Assembly (NCBI RefSeq): GCF_019799965.1
Contig: NZ_JABGCJ010000007.1
Location: 62,001 to 126,000 of the forward strand
DNA: 64,000 nucleotides
Source of the DNA: Modestobacter italicus
Lineage (GTDB): Bacteria > Actinomycetota > Actinomycetes > Mycobacteriales > Geodermatophilaceae
Reading direction: 5' to 3'
Below the pieces are notes generated by a model. That model worked only from the letters and a program-made list of their open reading frames with translations. It was not told where the DNA came from and did no database searches. Every line of letters begins with the position of its first letter. Within the stretch, counting starts at the first letter, position 1. The position numbers and the translations under genes are program-made. Shown here in pieces: positions 52,906-61,894 of the stretch.

Positions 52906-55449
52906 TCAGGGGGTCCTGGGCACCCGCTCCGGTCCGGCGCTGACCGGCCGCGGACGGTCCTCCCGGTGCAGCCGGACGGCGACCAGGGCGACGTCGTCCT
53001 CCGAACCCTGCGGCCGCAGCCCGGCCACCAGCCGGTCGCACAGCTCCTCGAGCGGGAGGTGGCCGAGCTCGCCGAGCAGTTCGGCCAGCCGGGCGACCCC
53101 GTCGTCCAACGGCAGGTCCGGGCCCTCGACCAGCCCGTCGGTGTACAGCAGCACCGTCGCCCCGCGGGCCAGCACGGTCACCTGCTCGCGCCGCCGGGTC
53201 TCCGGGTCGACGCCGAGCATGAGGTCGGCGCGCTCGGTGGCCAGCACCTCCACCCGGCCGTCGACGTGCAGCACCAGCAACGGCGGGTGCCCGGCGCTCG
53301 ACCAGCGCAACCGGGTCTCGCCGCGCTCCCGGTCCACCGGCTCCTGCTCGAACCGGGCCACCGCCGCGGTCGCCAGGGTGTGCACCTGCAGCCCCTCCAT
53401 GGCGCGGTCCAGGTCGGTCAGCACCGACCCCGGCCCGCCACCGCTGCTGTAGGCGATGCCCCGCAGCAGGCTGCGCAGCTGCCCCATCGCCGCGGCGGCG
53501 ACCGTGTCGTGCCCGACGACGTCCCCGATGGCGACCATCGTCGCGCCGCCGGGCTGCAGGAACGCGTCGTACCAGTCACCGCCCACCTGGGCGGCCTGCA
53601 CCGCGGGGATGTACCGGACGACGATCTCCGAGTGGTCGGGCTCCGGTGGTGCGGTGAGCAGGCTGCGCTGCAGCTCCTCGGCCATCCGGCGCTGCTGCTC
53701 GTGCAGCGCCGCGCTGTCCAGCGCCAGCGCCACCCGGTCGGCGACGTCCCGCAGGGTGGCGTGGTCCTGCTCGTCGGCCGGCCGCCGGTCCCGGTCCCGG
53801 TACAGCGACATCGCGCCCAGCACCCGGCCGCGGGCGACCAGTGCGAACGCCACCGCGCTGCCCGGGTCCAGCTGCCAGTAGGCGTCCCGGACCTCCCCGG
53901 CCGGCAGCCCGTGGCCGACCGCGGCGGCGACGTCCGGGATGACGGTGAGCTCACCGGTGGCCAGCGCGCTGACGATCGGCGCGGTGTTGGTCAGTGCGGC
54001 CAGCCGCAGCCGGGCGTAGGTCGCCGCCGTCGGCCGCAGCGCGGGGTCGTGGTGCCAGCTGGCCACGTCCTGCAGGCGGCCGTCCTCCTCGACCAGGCTG
54101 GCGATCGCCCAGTCGCCCAGCGCGGGGACCACCGCGCGCGCCACCTCCTCCAGCGCCCCGCGCGCGCCACGCCGGTCGATCAGTGCGGTGGACAGGGTGT
54201 CGGACACCTGGGCGATCAGCGCCAGCCGCTCGGCCTCCCGGCGGGCCGCGTCCTCGGCCCGGCGCCGCTCGGTCACGTCGAGGAAGTAGACCGACAGGCC
54301 GTCGGCGTCCGGCCAGGCCCGCACCTCGTACCAGCTGTCCAGCGGCGGCGGGTAGTACGCCTGGAAGACGGCCGGCTCCCGGCGGGTCATCGCCGAGCGG
54401 TAGTTCTCCTCGAAGGCGCCGCCGAGGGCCGCGGGGAACAGCTCCCAGACGTCACCGCCGATCAGCTCGTCGCGGGCTCGCCCCAGCAACAACTCGGCCT
54501 GCACGTTGACGTAGGTGAAGCGCCAGTCCCGGCTGAGCGAGAAGAAGGCGGCGGGCATGGACTCCAGCACCCGCGCGACCCGGGCGTCGCCGTCGCGCTG
54601 GCGGGTGGTGTCCTGCGCGGCGCCCACCATGCGGACGGCGGCACCGCGCTCGTCGGGCAGCACCCGGCCACGGCTCAGCAGCCACCGGATCTCGCCGGAG
54701 GGGAGCAGCACCCGGTACTCCACCTCGAAGCCGCTGCGGGCATCGATCGCCACCTGCAGGGCGTCCCGGACGCGAGCGGAGTCCTCGGGGTGCAGCCGGT
54801 CGGTGAAGGCCTCGATCGTGCCGGGGAACGTGGACCGGTCGTACTCGAACAGCTCGACCATCCGGTCGTCCCACACCAGCTCGTCGGTGACCAGGTCCCA
54901 GTCGAAGCCACCGATGCCCGCGGCGTCGATGGCCAGGCCCCAGCGGAGCCGGTTGCCCTCGAACTCGGCGATGACCGCGGCGAGCTCGAGCTCGGAGGTC
55001 ACCGGCCCGGCCAGCCGGCTCAGCAGTGCCACGTCGTCCTCGGTCCAGACCCGCGGCTCGGGCCCGAACACCGCCAGGACGCCGACGACGTGCTCCCCGG
55101 TGGGTTCGAACAGCGGGACCCCGAGGTAGGCGGCGACCCGGCCGGCCTGCACCGCGGGCAGGTCGGCGACCCGTGGATCGGACCGGACGTCGGCGTAGGC
55201 CCGGGGTGCGCGGGCGGCCACGACCGTGCCGCCCAGGGTGTCGTCGAGGCGGCGTTCCGTGCCGACCTGCCACACGGGACGCCCGGAGACCCCGGCGATC
55301 ACCTGGAGCTCACCGGCCAGCGCGACGCCGGCCGACGGGGCACCGAGCAGCTCCGCGGCCAGGTCGGTCAGCCGTTGCAGCCCGGGGCGGGCAGCGACGG
55401 CGGAGACGCGGGCACCCGCTGCGATCCGGGAGGGGTCGTGCAGCGTCAT
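52906..55449 (-). CDS. GAF/PAS sensor SpoIIE-type protein phosphatase
   Basis: 847 residues from the ATG at 55449 (GGGGAG upstream); a start at 55518 is possible. Order: GAF (about 15-165, ending GVPLFEPTGEHVVGVLAVFG), PAS with PAC (WGLAIDAAGIGGFDWDLVT ... GEIRWLLSRGRVLP), a second PAS (RVLESMPAAFFSLSRDWRFT), a second GAF and a C-terminal PP2C/SpoIIE catalytic domain (GGDWYDAF, IGDVVGHD, LLYTDGLVEG). It would dephosphorylate STAS antagonists in response to a signal, and faces the RsbW-like gene. Ligand(s) unknown. Confidence 0.92.
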   Translation of the reverse strand: MTLHDPSRIAAGARVSAVAARPGLQRLTDLAAELLGAPSAGVALAGELQVIAGVSGRPVWQVGTERRLDDTLGGTVVAARAPRAYADVRSDPRVADLPAVQAGRVAAYLGVPLFEPTGEHVVGVLAVFGPEPRVWTEDDVALLSRLAGPVTSELELAAVIAEFEGNRLRWGLAIDAAGIGGFDWDLVTDELVWDDRMVELFEYDRSTFPGTIEAFTDRLHPEDSARVRDALQVAIDARSGFEVEYRVLLPSGEIRWLLSRGRVLPDERGAAVRMVGAAQDTTRQRDGDARVARVLESMPAAFFSLSRDWRFTYVNVQAELLLGRARDELIGGDVWELFPAALGGAFEENYRSAMTRREPAVFQAYYPPPLDSWYEVRAWPDADGLSVYFLDVTERRRAEDAARREAERLALIAQVSDTLSTALIDRRGARGALEEVARAVVPALGDWAIASLVEEDGRLQDVASWHHDPALRPTAATYARLRLAALTNTAPIVSALATGELTVIPDVAAAVGHGLPAGEVRDAYWQLDPGSAVAFALVARGRVLGAMSLYRDRDRRPADEQDHATLRDVADRVALALDSAALHEQQRRMAEELQRSLLTAPPEPDHSEIVVRYIPAVQAAQVGGDWYDAFLQPGGATMVAIGDVVGHDTVAAAAMGQLRSLLRGIAYSSGGGPGSVLTDLDRAMEGLQVHTLATAAVARFEQEPVDRERGETRLRWSSAGHPPLLVLHVDGRVEVLATERADLMLGVDPETRRREQVTVLARGATVLLYTDGLVEGPDLPLDDGVARLAELLGELGHLPLEELCDRLVAGLRPQGSEDDVALVAVRLHREDRPRPVSAGPERVPRTP

Positions 55450-55598
55450 CGCCGGCTCCCCTCCCTCGAGATCTCCCGCACCGGCGCCGTCCGCGGTGGT
55501 CGTGCTGCGGTCGATCATGCCCGGTGGCCCGGGCCCGCCGTCGGGGGAGTGCCGGGCAGCCCCCTGCCGAACGGCCTCCGCCGGGGGACCATGGGCGG

Positions 55599-56732
55599 GT
55601 GCAGACACCCGCGCGTCCCGGTCCCGGGCCGTCCCGGTCCCGGGACCCGCGGTGGTGGGCCGGGGCCGCACGGCGCACCTGGGCCCGCCACCCGCAGCTC
55701 GGCCTCGCCCTCCGGGCCGCCGTCGCCGCGACGATCGCCTGGGCGCTGGCCCACGTCCTCCCGGGCCCGGCTCAGGAGTACCCCTACTACGCGCCCTTCG
55801 GGGCGGTGATCGCCACCTCGACCACGCTGGCCGGCTCGGCGCGGTCCTCCGCCCAGTCGATCGCGGCCATCGCCGCGGGGGCGGCGGTGGCGCTGGCCGC
55901 CGACGCGCTGCCCTTCCCGATCGTGGCCACCATCGGGGTCGTCGTCACCGCCGGGGCGCTGCTGGCCGGGTGGGGCCGCCTGGGCAGCGCCGGCAGCTGG
56001 GTGCCCACCTCGGCGCTGTTCGTGCTGATCATCGGTGAGGGCGACCCGATCGACTACGTGGCCGGCTACGCCGGGTTGACGTTCTTCGGCGCGCTGATCG
56101 GGGTGGCCGTCCTCGCCGTCTTCCCCCCGCTGCCGCTGGCGCCGTCCCAGACCGAGCTCGGCCGGCTGCGCGACCTGCTGGCCGCTCAGCTCGGTGACCT
56201 GGCCGAGGGGCTGCAGCAGGAGCACCCGCCCAGCCAGGACGAGTGGCGCGGCCGGACGCACTCGATCGACCCGGTGCTCGCCCAGATGCGCACCGCGGTG
56301 CAGCAGACCGACGAGGCCCGGCGCGGCAACCGGCGGGCCCGCCAGCACCAGCAGGACGCCGAACGGCAGTACGCCCAGGCCCGCGCGCTGGAACGGCTGA
56401 CCCTGCTCGTCGAGGACCTCACCCAGCTGATCGCGGAGACCGAGCGGTCCGACCTGACCGAGGTGGCGCTCGGCCCGACCCTGCGGCCCACCGCCGCGAC
56501 GGCGCTCAGCGGCCTGGCCGACGCGCTGCGTTCGGTGGACGGCGCCACCGCCGACCCGGAGGTCACCCGCGCCGCCTACGACGCGCTGGACGACCTGATC
56601 GAGGCGCTGCGCCGGGTGCGCGCCAGCACCGACCACGACCTCTTCGCCGCCAGCAGCGTCGTGGTCGCCGTCCAGCGCTGCCTCGCGGCCGTCGTGCCCG
56701 AGGAGCTGGCCCACGAGGAGGCGCCGGACTGA
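55599..56732 (+). CDS. FUSC-family membrane protein (aromatic-acid exporter-like)
   Basis: 377 residues from the GTG at 55599. The N-terminal half has about six helices (GLALRAAVAATIAWALAHVL, the YYAPFGAVIATSTTLAGS loop typical of FUSC, up to LTFFGALIGVAVLAVFPPLPL). The cytoplasmic C-terminal half is helical and charged (DEARRGNRRARQHQQDAERQ, coiled-coil-like). Relatives include AaeB and YccS, and export aromatic acids or related compounds; here that is inference. Divergent from the SpoIIE gene. Confidence 0.8.
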   Translation: MQTPARPGPGPSRSRDPRWWAGAARRTWARHPQLGLALRAAVAATIAWALAHVLPGPAQEYPYYAPFGAVIATSTTLAGSARSSAQSIAAIAAGAAVALAADALPFPIVATIGVVVTAGALLAGWGRLGSAGSWVPTSALFVLIIGEGDPIDYVAGYAGLTFFGALIGVAVLAVFPPLPLAPSQTELGRLRDLLAAQLGDLAEGLQQEHPPSQDEWRGRTHSIDPVLAQMRTAVQQTDEARRGNRRARQHQQDAERQYAQARALERLTLLVEDLTQLIAETERSDLTEVALGPTLRPTAATALSGLADALRSVDGATADPEVTRAAYDALDDLIEALRRVRASTDHDLFAASSVVVAVQRCLAAVVPEELAHEEAPD

Positions 56733-56766
56733 TCGACCCCCGCGTCAGCAGCCGACGGCCCCCGCG

Positions 56767-58587
56767 TCAGCGGCCGACGGCGTAGCCCTGCATCCCGCGT
56801 GGGTTGGCCCCGGCTCGCAGCACCCCGGTCTCCGGGTCGACCGAGACGGCCGAGAGCCGGCCCAGCGACCAGGGGTCGGAGACGGTGACCGTGTGCCCGC
56901 GGCGGCGCAGCTCGGCGATCACGTCGTCCCCGACCCGGGACTCCACGACGACCTCGCCCGGGGTCATGTCCCGGGGGTAGAAGGACGACGGGAAGCTGGT
57001 GGTGTGCCAGGCGGGCGCGTCGATCGCGGCCTGCAGGTCCAGCCCGCCGAGCACGTGGGCCAGCCAGAAGCACAGCTGCCACTGCTCCTGCTGGTCACCG
57101 CCAGGGGTGCCGAAGGCCAGCGTCGGGACGCCGCCGCGCAGTGCGAGCGACGGGGTGAGGGTGGTGCGCGGCCGCTTGCCCGGCAGCAGCGAGTTGGGCA
57201 GGTCGGGCTCGAGCCAGAACATCTGCGCCCGGGTGCCGAGCGGGAAGCCCAGCGACGGGATGACCGGCGAGCTCTGCAGCCAGCCACCGGACGGGGTGGC
57301 CGAGACGATGTTGCCCCAGCGGTCGACCACGTCGACGTGGCAGGTGTCGCCGCGGGTGGTGCCGCGGGTGTCGACGGTGGGCTCGCCGACCCCGGCGATG
57401 CTGCCCGGCGCGGGGCGGGTGCCGGCGGAGGTCTCGGTGACGAAGGCGGGGAGCCGTGGCGGGCGCCCCCCTGGCGAGCCGGGCCGCAGCTCGGTGCTGG
57501 CCCGGTCGCTGATGAGCGCCCGCCGCTGCTCGGTGTAGCCGGTGGAGAGCAGGTCGTCCACCGGTGCCTGTGCCGTGTCGCCGTACCAGGCCTCGCGGTC
57601 GGCCATCGCCAGCTTCACCGCCTCCACGCTGGCGTGGACCAGGTCGGCGTCGGCGGTGCCCGAGCCGTACCCGGCCCCGGCTCCTGCCGCCGGGTGGCCG
57701 TCCAGCATCGCGAGCGCCTGGAGCAGCGCCGGGCCCTGGGACCACGGCCCGGCCTTCGCGAGCGTCCACCCGCGCCAGTCCAAGGTGACCGGCGGCTCGT
57801 ACGTCGGGCGCCAGCTGGCCAGGTCCTGCCCGGTGAGGAAGCCCCGGTGGGCACGACCGGAGTCGTCCATGACCAGGGACCGGGAGAACTCGTCGATCGC
57901 CTGAGCGACGAACCCCGTGTACCAGGCCGCGAGTGCCGCGTCGATCTGCGCCTCTCGGGAGGGTCCGCGCGCTGCGTCGAGCAGTCGGCGGTAGGTCGAG
58001 GCGAGGACCGGGTTGCGGAACAGGCGACCGGCGGCGGGGGGTGCTCCGTCGGGGGCGAGCCAGGTGGCGGCCGAGGTAGGCCAGTGCGTGCGGAAGTGCT
58101 CGGAGACCGAGGCGACGGTCGCGGCGACCCGCGGGACGAGCGGGTGGCCGTGCTCGGCGTACTCGATGGCGAAGCGGAGGACGGCGTCCAGCGGCAGGGT
58201 GCCGTGGTCGCGCAGGAGGGTCAGCCAGGCGCCGATGGCGCCGGGCACGGTGGCGGCGAGGAGGCCGGTACCGGGGACCAGGTCGAGACCCAGCTGGCTG
58301 TAGGCCTCGATCGTGGCGCCGGCGGGGGCGGTGCCCTGACCGGAGAGGACGACGGGGACCCCCGCACCGGTGGCTGCCCGCGGGCTCCGGGCGAAGAGGA
58401 TCGGGACCTCGCCCCCCGGGCCGTTGAGGTGCGGCTCGACCACCTGCAGGGTGAGACCCGCAGCGACCGCGGCATCGAACGCGTTGCCACCGGCCTCGAG
58501 GGTCGCCATGCCCGCGGCGCTGGCGAGCCAGTGCGTCGAGGCGACCATCCCGAAGGTGCCGGCGAGTTCCGGGCGCGTGGTGAACAC
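56767..58587 (-). CDS. Gamma-glutamyltransferase family protein
   Basis: 606 residues. The autocleavage/catalytic threonine is Thr 415 in TRGDTCHVDVVDRWGN, matching the D-T-T-H motif with Cys following. LNGPGGEVPILF and GTPGGDQQEQWQLCFW are typical of this clade. No N-terminal signal peptide is evident, so it may be cytoplasmic or the start may differ. Members cleave gamma-glutamyl bonds or act as acylases. GTG at 58587, six bases after TAGGGT. Confidence 0.9.
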   Translation of the reverse strand: MFTTRPELAGTFGMVASTHWLASAAGMATLEAGGNAFDAAVAAGLTLQVVEPHLNGPGGEVPILFARSPRAATGAGVPVVLSGQGTAPAGATIEAYSQLGLDLVPGTGLLAATVPGAIGAWLTLLRDHGTLPLDAVLRFAIEYAEHGHPLVPRVAATVASVSEHFRTHWPTSAATWLAPDGAPPAAGRLFRNPVLASTYRRLLDAARGPSREAQIDAALAAWYTGFVAQAIDEFSRSLVMDDSGRAHRGFLTGQDLASWRPTYEPPVTLDWRGWTLAKAGPWSQGPALLQALAMLDGHPAAGAGAGYGSGTADADLVHASVEAVKLAMADREAWYGDTAQAPVDDLLSTGYTEQRRALISDRASTELRPGSPGGRPPRLPAFVTETSAGTRPAPGSIAGVGEPTVDTRGTTRGDTCHVDVVDRWGNIVSATPSGGWLQSSPVIPSLGFPLGTRAQMFWLEPDLPNSLLPGKRPRTTLTPSLALRGGVPTLAFGTPGGDQQEQWQLCFWLAHVLGGLDLQAAIDAPAWHTTSFPSSFYPRDMTPGEVVVESRVGDDVIAELRRRGHTVTVSDPWSLGRLSAVSVDPETGVLRAGANPRGMQGYAVGR

Positions 58588-59651
58588 GTAGCCACCCTAA
58601 AGAACTCGGGCCGGTTCGCGCTGCGTCGCGCCGCCGCCGGTGCCGATCCGGTCGCCCGGTCCCGCGGCTGCGGCCGGGACGGCGGGGTGCCGGGCGACTG
58701 GCGGACCGGGGTCGGCTCGTCCTGCTCCGGCGCCCGGTGACGCAGGCCCGGGGCGGCGGGCCGGGACGGCGGGGTGCCCGGCGACTGCCGCACGGGGGTC
58801 GGGTCGTCCTGCTCCGGCGCCCGGTGACGCAGGCCGGGGGCCGCGGGCTGGGGCGGCGTGCTCGGCAGCTCCCGCATCGGCACGGGCTCGTCCCGCTCGG
58901 GGGCCCGGTGACGCAGGTCGGCGGGGCGGTGGCCCGGGCCGGCGACCGGCAGGGACGGGGCCAGCTCGCGCTCGGGCAGGGCGAGCCGGTGCACCGTCGG
59001 CGCGACCGGGCGGTCCCAGGCCAGGTGCGCACCGTGGGTACCGCTGCCCCAGCCGGCCGCGCGCCGGGTCACCGTGCGCAGCCGGCCGAGCAGGTGCCGC
59101 ACCGGAGCGGTCAGCCGCGGCTGGGGCGCGGCCAGCCGGACGGGCGTGCGCAGCAGGTCGACCGAGAGGTCGGTGGCGAAGGCGATCGCGGCCTCCAGCT
59201 CGTGGTCCACGGCCGGTGGGAGCGGCCGGGCCGGCACGCTGGGGACCCGGGGCGCGGCGGTCGCCGTCGGCTGCGGCGAGGCCGGGCGGGGCCGGGCGGG
59301 CCCGTCGGTCAGCCGGTGGATCCGCAGCGGGGTGGACCGCCAGGCCAGGTGCGCACCGTCGGGTCCGGCACCCCAGGTCCGCGCCCACCGGCCGAACTCG
59401 CGCCGGCGGGAGCTCCGCGGCGGCTGCGGCGTGCCGGGGGCGGGCAGCGGGCGCGGCGTCATGCCGAGCACGCCCACCGCCAGCCCGACCGCGAGCCCGG
59501 CGGCGAGGTCACCGGTCCCGGAGCCGGTCAGGTGCGCGGCCGGGGGCAGCGCCGGGCCCTGACCGAAGAGGCCGAGCGGGGCGGTGGGAGCGGCGGTGCC
59601 CCGGGTGGCCGGCGCCTCGGTCCGCCGGACCGCTGCCGTGTCGATCGCCAT
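58221..59651 (-). CDS. Pro/Arg-rich tandem-repeat protein, probably frame-disrupted
   Basis: The ATG at 59651 has GGGAGG upstream and opens a 476-residue frame. Residues 48-64 are hydrophobic (LAAGLAVGLAVGVLG). Two related segments follow (GPDGAHLAWRSTPLRIHRL and THGAHLAWDRPVAPTVHRL). Then come tandem 28-29 residue repeats of the type LRHRAPEQDEPTPVRQSPGT. The frame runs 367 bases into the ggt coding sequence, in another register, across ggt's promoter. The alternative frame stops at 58597, just before ggt. A frameshift in the last repeat is therefore likely. No known family. Confidence 0.5.
   Translation of the reverse strand: MAIDTAAVRRTEAPATRGTAAPTAPLGLFGQGPALPPAAHLTGSGTGDLAAGLAVGLAVGVLGMTPRPLPAPGTPQPPRSSRRREFGRWARTWGAGPDGAHLAWRSTPLRIHRLTDGPARPRPASPQPTATAAPRVPSVPARPLPPAVDHELEAAIAFATDLSVDLLRTPVRLAAPQPRLTAPVRHLLGRLRTVTRRAAGWGSGTHGAHLAWDRPVAPTVHRLALPERELAPSLPVAGPGHRPADLRHRAPERDEPVPMRELPSTPPQPAAPGLRHRAPEQDDPTPVRQSPGTPPSRPAAPGLRHRAPEQDEPTPVRQSPGTPPSRPQPRDRATGSAPAAARRSANRPEFFRVATCSPRARNSPAPSGWSPRRTGSPAPRAWRPSRPVATRSMPRSLRVSPCRWSSRTSTARGARSRSSSPGARGQPPVRGSPSSSPVRAPPPPAPRSRPTASWVSTWSPVPASSPPPCPAPSAPG
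58594..58599 (-). promoter_or_regulatory. Putative leaderless -10 element (TAGGGT) of ggt
   Basis: TAGGGT on the minus strand, six bases before the GTG at 58587. Its TAG is also the stop of the alternative frame of the repeat protein. Confidence 0.45.
58640..58917 (-). repeat. Tandem 84-87 bp coding repeats
   Basis: The landmark CGCCCGGTGACGCAGG (plus strand) begins at 58731, at 58818 and, with one change, at 58902. The spacings are 87 and 84 bases, whole codons. A degenerate unit is seen at the 58640 side. On the minus strand each encodes L-R-H-R-A-P-E and a Pro-rich tail. Confidence 0.75.
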
Positions 59652-59938
59652 TGCTGCCCTCCCGGGGAAGTAGTTGCCGCGGCCGGGGAAGGGGCCGCGG
59701 GCAAGAAGGAAGTTACGGACGGCGGCGCTCCCGGACCGGCTCCGCGGACCCCCCGGCCGGGCCGCGTGACCGAACCGTTGCCCGACCCCCCCGCAGCGGT
59801 CGATGACCCCCCTCCCGGCCCGGTCACTTGTCGACTCGATCGGGGAAAACGGCAGGTCAGCCCGCTCGTCCGGGGTCGGTGACCTCGGCAGCCGGGCCGA
59901 CGCACCGGCGTGTCGGGTGTGTCTGGTGGGATGACCGG
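59652..59938. other. Divergent intergenic region
   Basis: 287 bases between the leftward repeat protein and the rightward nucleoside hydrolase. It is very GC-rich with runs of C and G. TGGGAT is six bases before the hydrolase GTG and is a weak leaderless -10 candidate. No other supported feature seen. Confidence 0.4.
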
Positions 59939-60907
59939 GTGCCAGACACCCAGCCCTCGGCCGCCCCGGTCCCGCTCGTCGTCGACACCGACCCCGGGAT
60001 CGACGACGCCCTCGCGCTGCTGCTCGCGCTGGCCAGCCCGGAGGTCGACCTCCGGCTGGTGACCACGGTGCACGGCAACGTCGACCTGGCCCGGACGACG
60101 GAGAACGCCCTGCGGGTGCTGCACCTGGCCGGCCGGTCCGACGTGCCGGTGGCGGTGGGGGCGCGCTCGTCCCTCGTGGTCGCCCAGGCGCGGCGGGCGG
60201 GGCACGTGCACGGGGCGGAGGGGCTGGGCGGCGTCGTCCTCCCACCGTCACCCGCGGCGGTGGACCCGCGGCCGGCGGTGGTGGCGCTGGCCGAGCTGCT
60301 GCTGCACAGCGAGCAGCCGGTCACGGTGGCGGCGATCGGACCGCTGACGAACATCGCGCTGTTGCTGTCGGTCTACCCCGACGCCGCGGCGCGGATCGGG
60401 CGGCTGGTGGTGATGGGTGGGTCGGCGACCCGCGGCGGCAACGTGACCGCGGCGGCGGAGTTCAACGTCTGGGCCGACCCGGAGGCCGCCGCCGTGGTGT
60501 TCGCCGCGGGCCTGCCCACGGTGCTGGTCGGGCTGGACGTCACCCTGCCGACCGTGCTCACCGAGGCGGGGATCGCCCGGTTCGCCGCTGCCGGGCCGGT
60601 GGGCGCCCAGGCCGCGGCGATGCTCCAGCAGTACCTCGACCACGCCCGCACGTCCTACGGCACCGAGGGGGTGGTGGTGCACGACGCGCTGGCGCTGACC
60701 GAGGCGATCGTGCCCGGGACGCTGCGCACCGTGCCGCGGGACGTCGTGGTCGACACCGGGCCGGGGGCCGGGCGCGGGCAGACGCTGGTCGACCGCCGGA
60801 CGCCGTCGTCCTCGGCCACCGCGGTGGCGGTGGCCGAGGACGTGGACAGCGAGGCGGCGGTGGAGTTCCTGGTCAGCCGGTTGTGCCGGCTGGCCGGGAC
60901 AGCCTGA
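59939..60907 (+). CDS. Inosine-uridine-preferring nucleoside hydrolase family
   Basis: 322 residues. The N-terminal calcium/ribose site VVDTDPGIDDALALLLAL is diagnostic, with VHGNVDLARTTENALRVL, AIGPLTNIALLL and EFNVWADPEAAAVVF further on; a late aspartate (VVVHDALAL) completes the metal site. Splits nucleosides to base and ribose. Substrate preference is unresolved; the residues governing it lie in variable loops. GTG start. Confidence 0.9.
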   Translation: MPDTQPSAAPVPLVVDTDPGIDDALALLLALASPEVDLRLVTTVHGNVDLARTTENALRVLHLAGRSDVPVAVGARSSLVVAQARRAGHVHGAEGLGGVVLPPSPAAVDPRPAVVALAELLLHSEQPVTVAAIGPLTNIALLLSVYPDAAARIGRLVVMGGSATRGGNVTAAAEFNVWADPEAAAVVFAAGLPTVLVGLDVTLPTVLTEAGIARFAAAGPVGAQAAAMLQQYLDHARTSYGTEGVVVHDALALTEAIVPGTLRTVPRDVVVDTGPGAGRGQTLVDRRTPSSSATAVAVAEDVDSEAAVEFLVSRLCRLAGTA

Positions 60908-61894
60908 TCAGCCGCGCTCGACGAGCCCCTCGGAGACCATCCACTCCAGCGCCACGTCGCCGGGCTGCTCGCCCGCCACGTCGACCTGGGCGTTGAGGTC
61001 CTGCAGGACGTCGTTGGTGAGCAGCGGGGTGATCTGGCCGAACAGGTCGGCCAGCTCGGGGTGCTCCTCCAGTGTCGAGGTGAGCAGCACCGGGGCGATG
61101 TTGTAGTTGGGGAAGAAGGCCCGGTCGTCCTCCAGCGGGACCAGGTCCAGTGCCTTGATCCGGCCGTCGGTGGTGAACACCTCGCCGAAGTTGCACGCCC
61201 CCTGGTCGGTGGCCGTGTAGACCGCGCCGGTGTCCAGCGTGCGGACGTTGTCCCGCGGCACGCCCTGCGGGTCCCCGAGCTCCAGCCCGTAGGTCTCCAG
61301 CATCGGCACGAACCCGTCGTTGCGGCTGGCGAACTCGCTCTCCACGCAGAAGGTGCGCTCCTCCACCGGCAGCTCGGCGATCTGCGACAGCGAGCTGATC
61401 CCGCCGAGCTCGTCGACGACCTCGCTGCGGACGGCGAAGGCGTAGGTGTTGTTCGCCTCGGCCGGTGGCAGCCAGGTCAGGCCGTTGGCCTCCTCGGCGT
61501 CCCGGACGGCCTCGTACTGCTCCACCGGGTCGGGGATCGGCGCGGTCTCACCGAGGTAGGAGAGCCAGGCGGTGCCGGTGTACTCCCACTCCATGTCGAT
61601 CTCGCCGTTGACCTGCCCCTGGCGAGCGGGCACGGAGCCGGGGATGTTGGTGCGGTCGACGACGTCGAACCCGGCCGTCTGCAGCGCGATCACCGCGATC
61701 TTGCCGAGGATCAGCTGCTCGGTGAAGTTCTTGGACCCCACCACGATCTCCTCGCCCTCGACGCCGTCCAGCGGCTCGATGGCGGCCGGCTCGGCGGCCG
61801 GGGTGTACTGGGTGGCGGCCTGCAGGCCGCACCCGGTGAGCAGCAGGCCAGCGGACAGCGACAGCGCCGCCGCGGAGGTGAGGCGGGTGCGCAT
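60908..61894 (-). CDS. Glycine betaine/choline ABC transporter substrate-binding lipoprotein
   Basis: 328 residues. Lipobox LLLTGCG gives a lipidated Cys 22. VVGSKNFTEQLILGKIAVIA and EWEYTGTAWLSYLGE are the OpuAC/OsmF signatures that form the quaternary-amine aromatic site. Captures glycine betaine, choline or carnitine outside the membrane. The start overlaps the upstream permease stop (TGATG). Last gene of the leftward operon. Confidence 0.92.
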   Translation of the reverse strand: MRTRLTSAAALSLSAGLLLTGCGLQAATQYTPAAEPAAIEPLDGVEGEEIVVGSKNFTEQLILGKIAVIALQTAGFDVVDRTNIPGSVPARQGQVNGEIDMEWEYTGTAWLSYLGETAPIPDPVEQYEAVRDAEEANGLTWLPPAEANNTYAFAVRSEVVDELGGISSLSQIAELPVEERTFCVESEFASRNDGFVPMLETYGLELGDPQGVPRDNVRTLDTGAVYTATDQGACNFGEVFTTDGRIKALDLVPLEDDRAFFPNYNIAPVLLTSTLEEHPELADLFGQITPLLTNDVLQDLNAQVDVAGEQPGDVALEWMVSEGLVERG

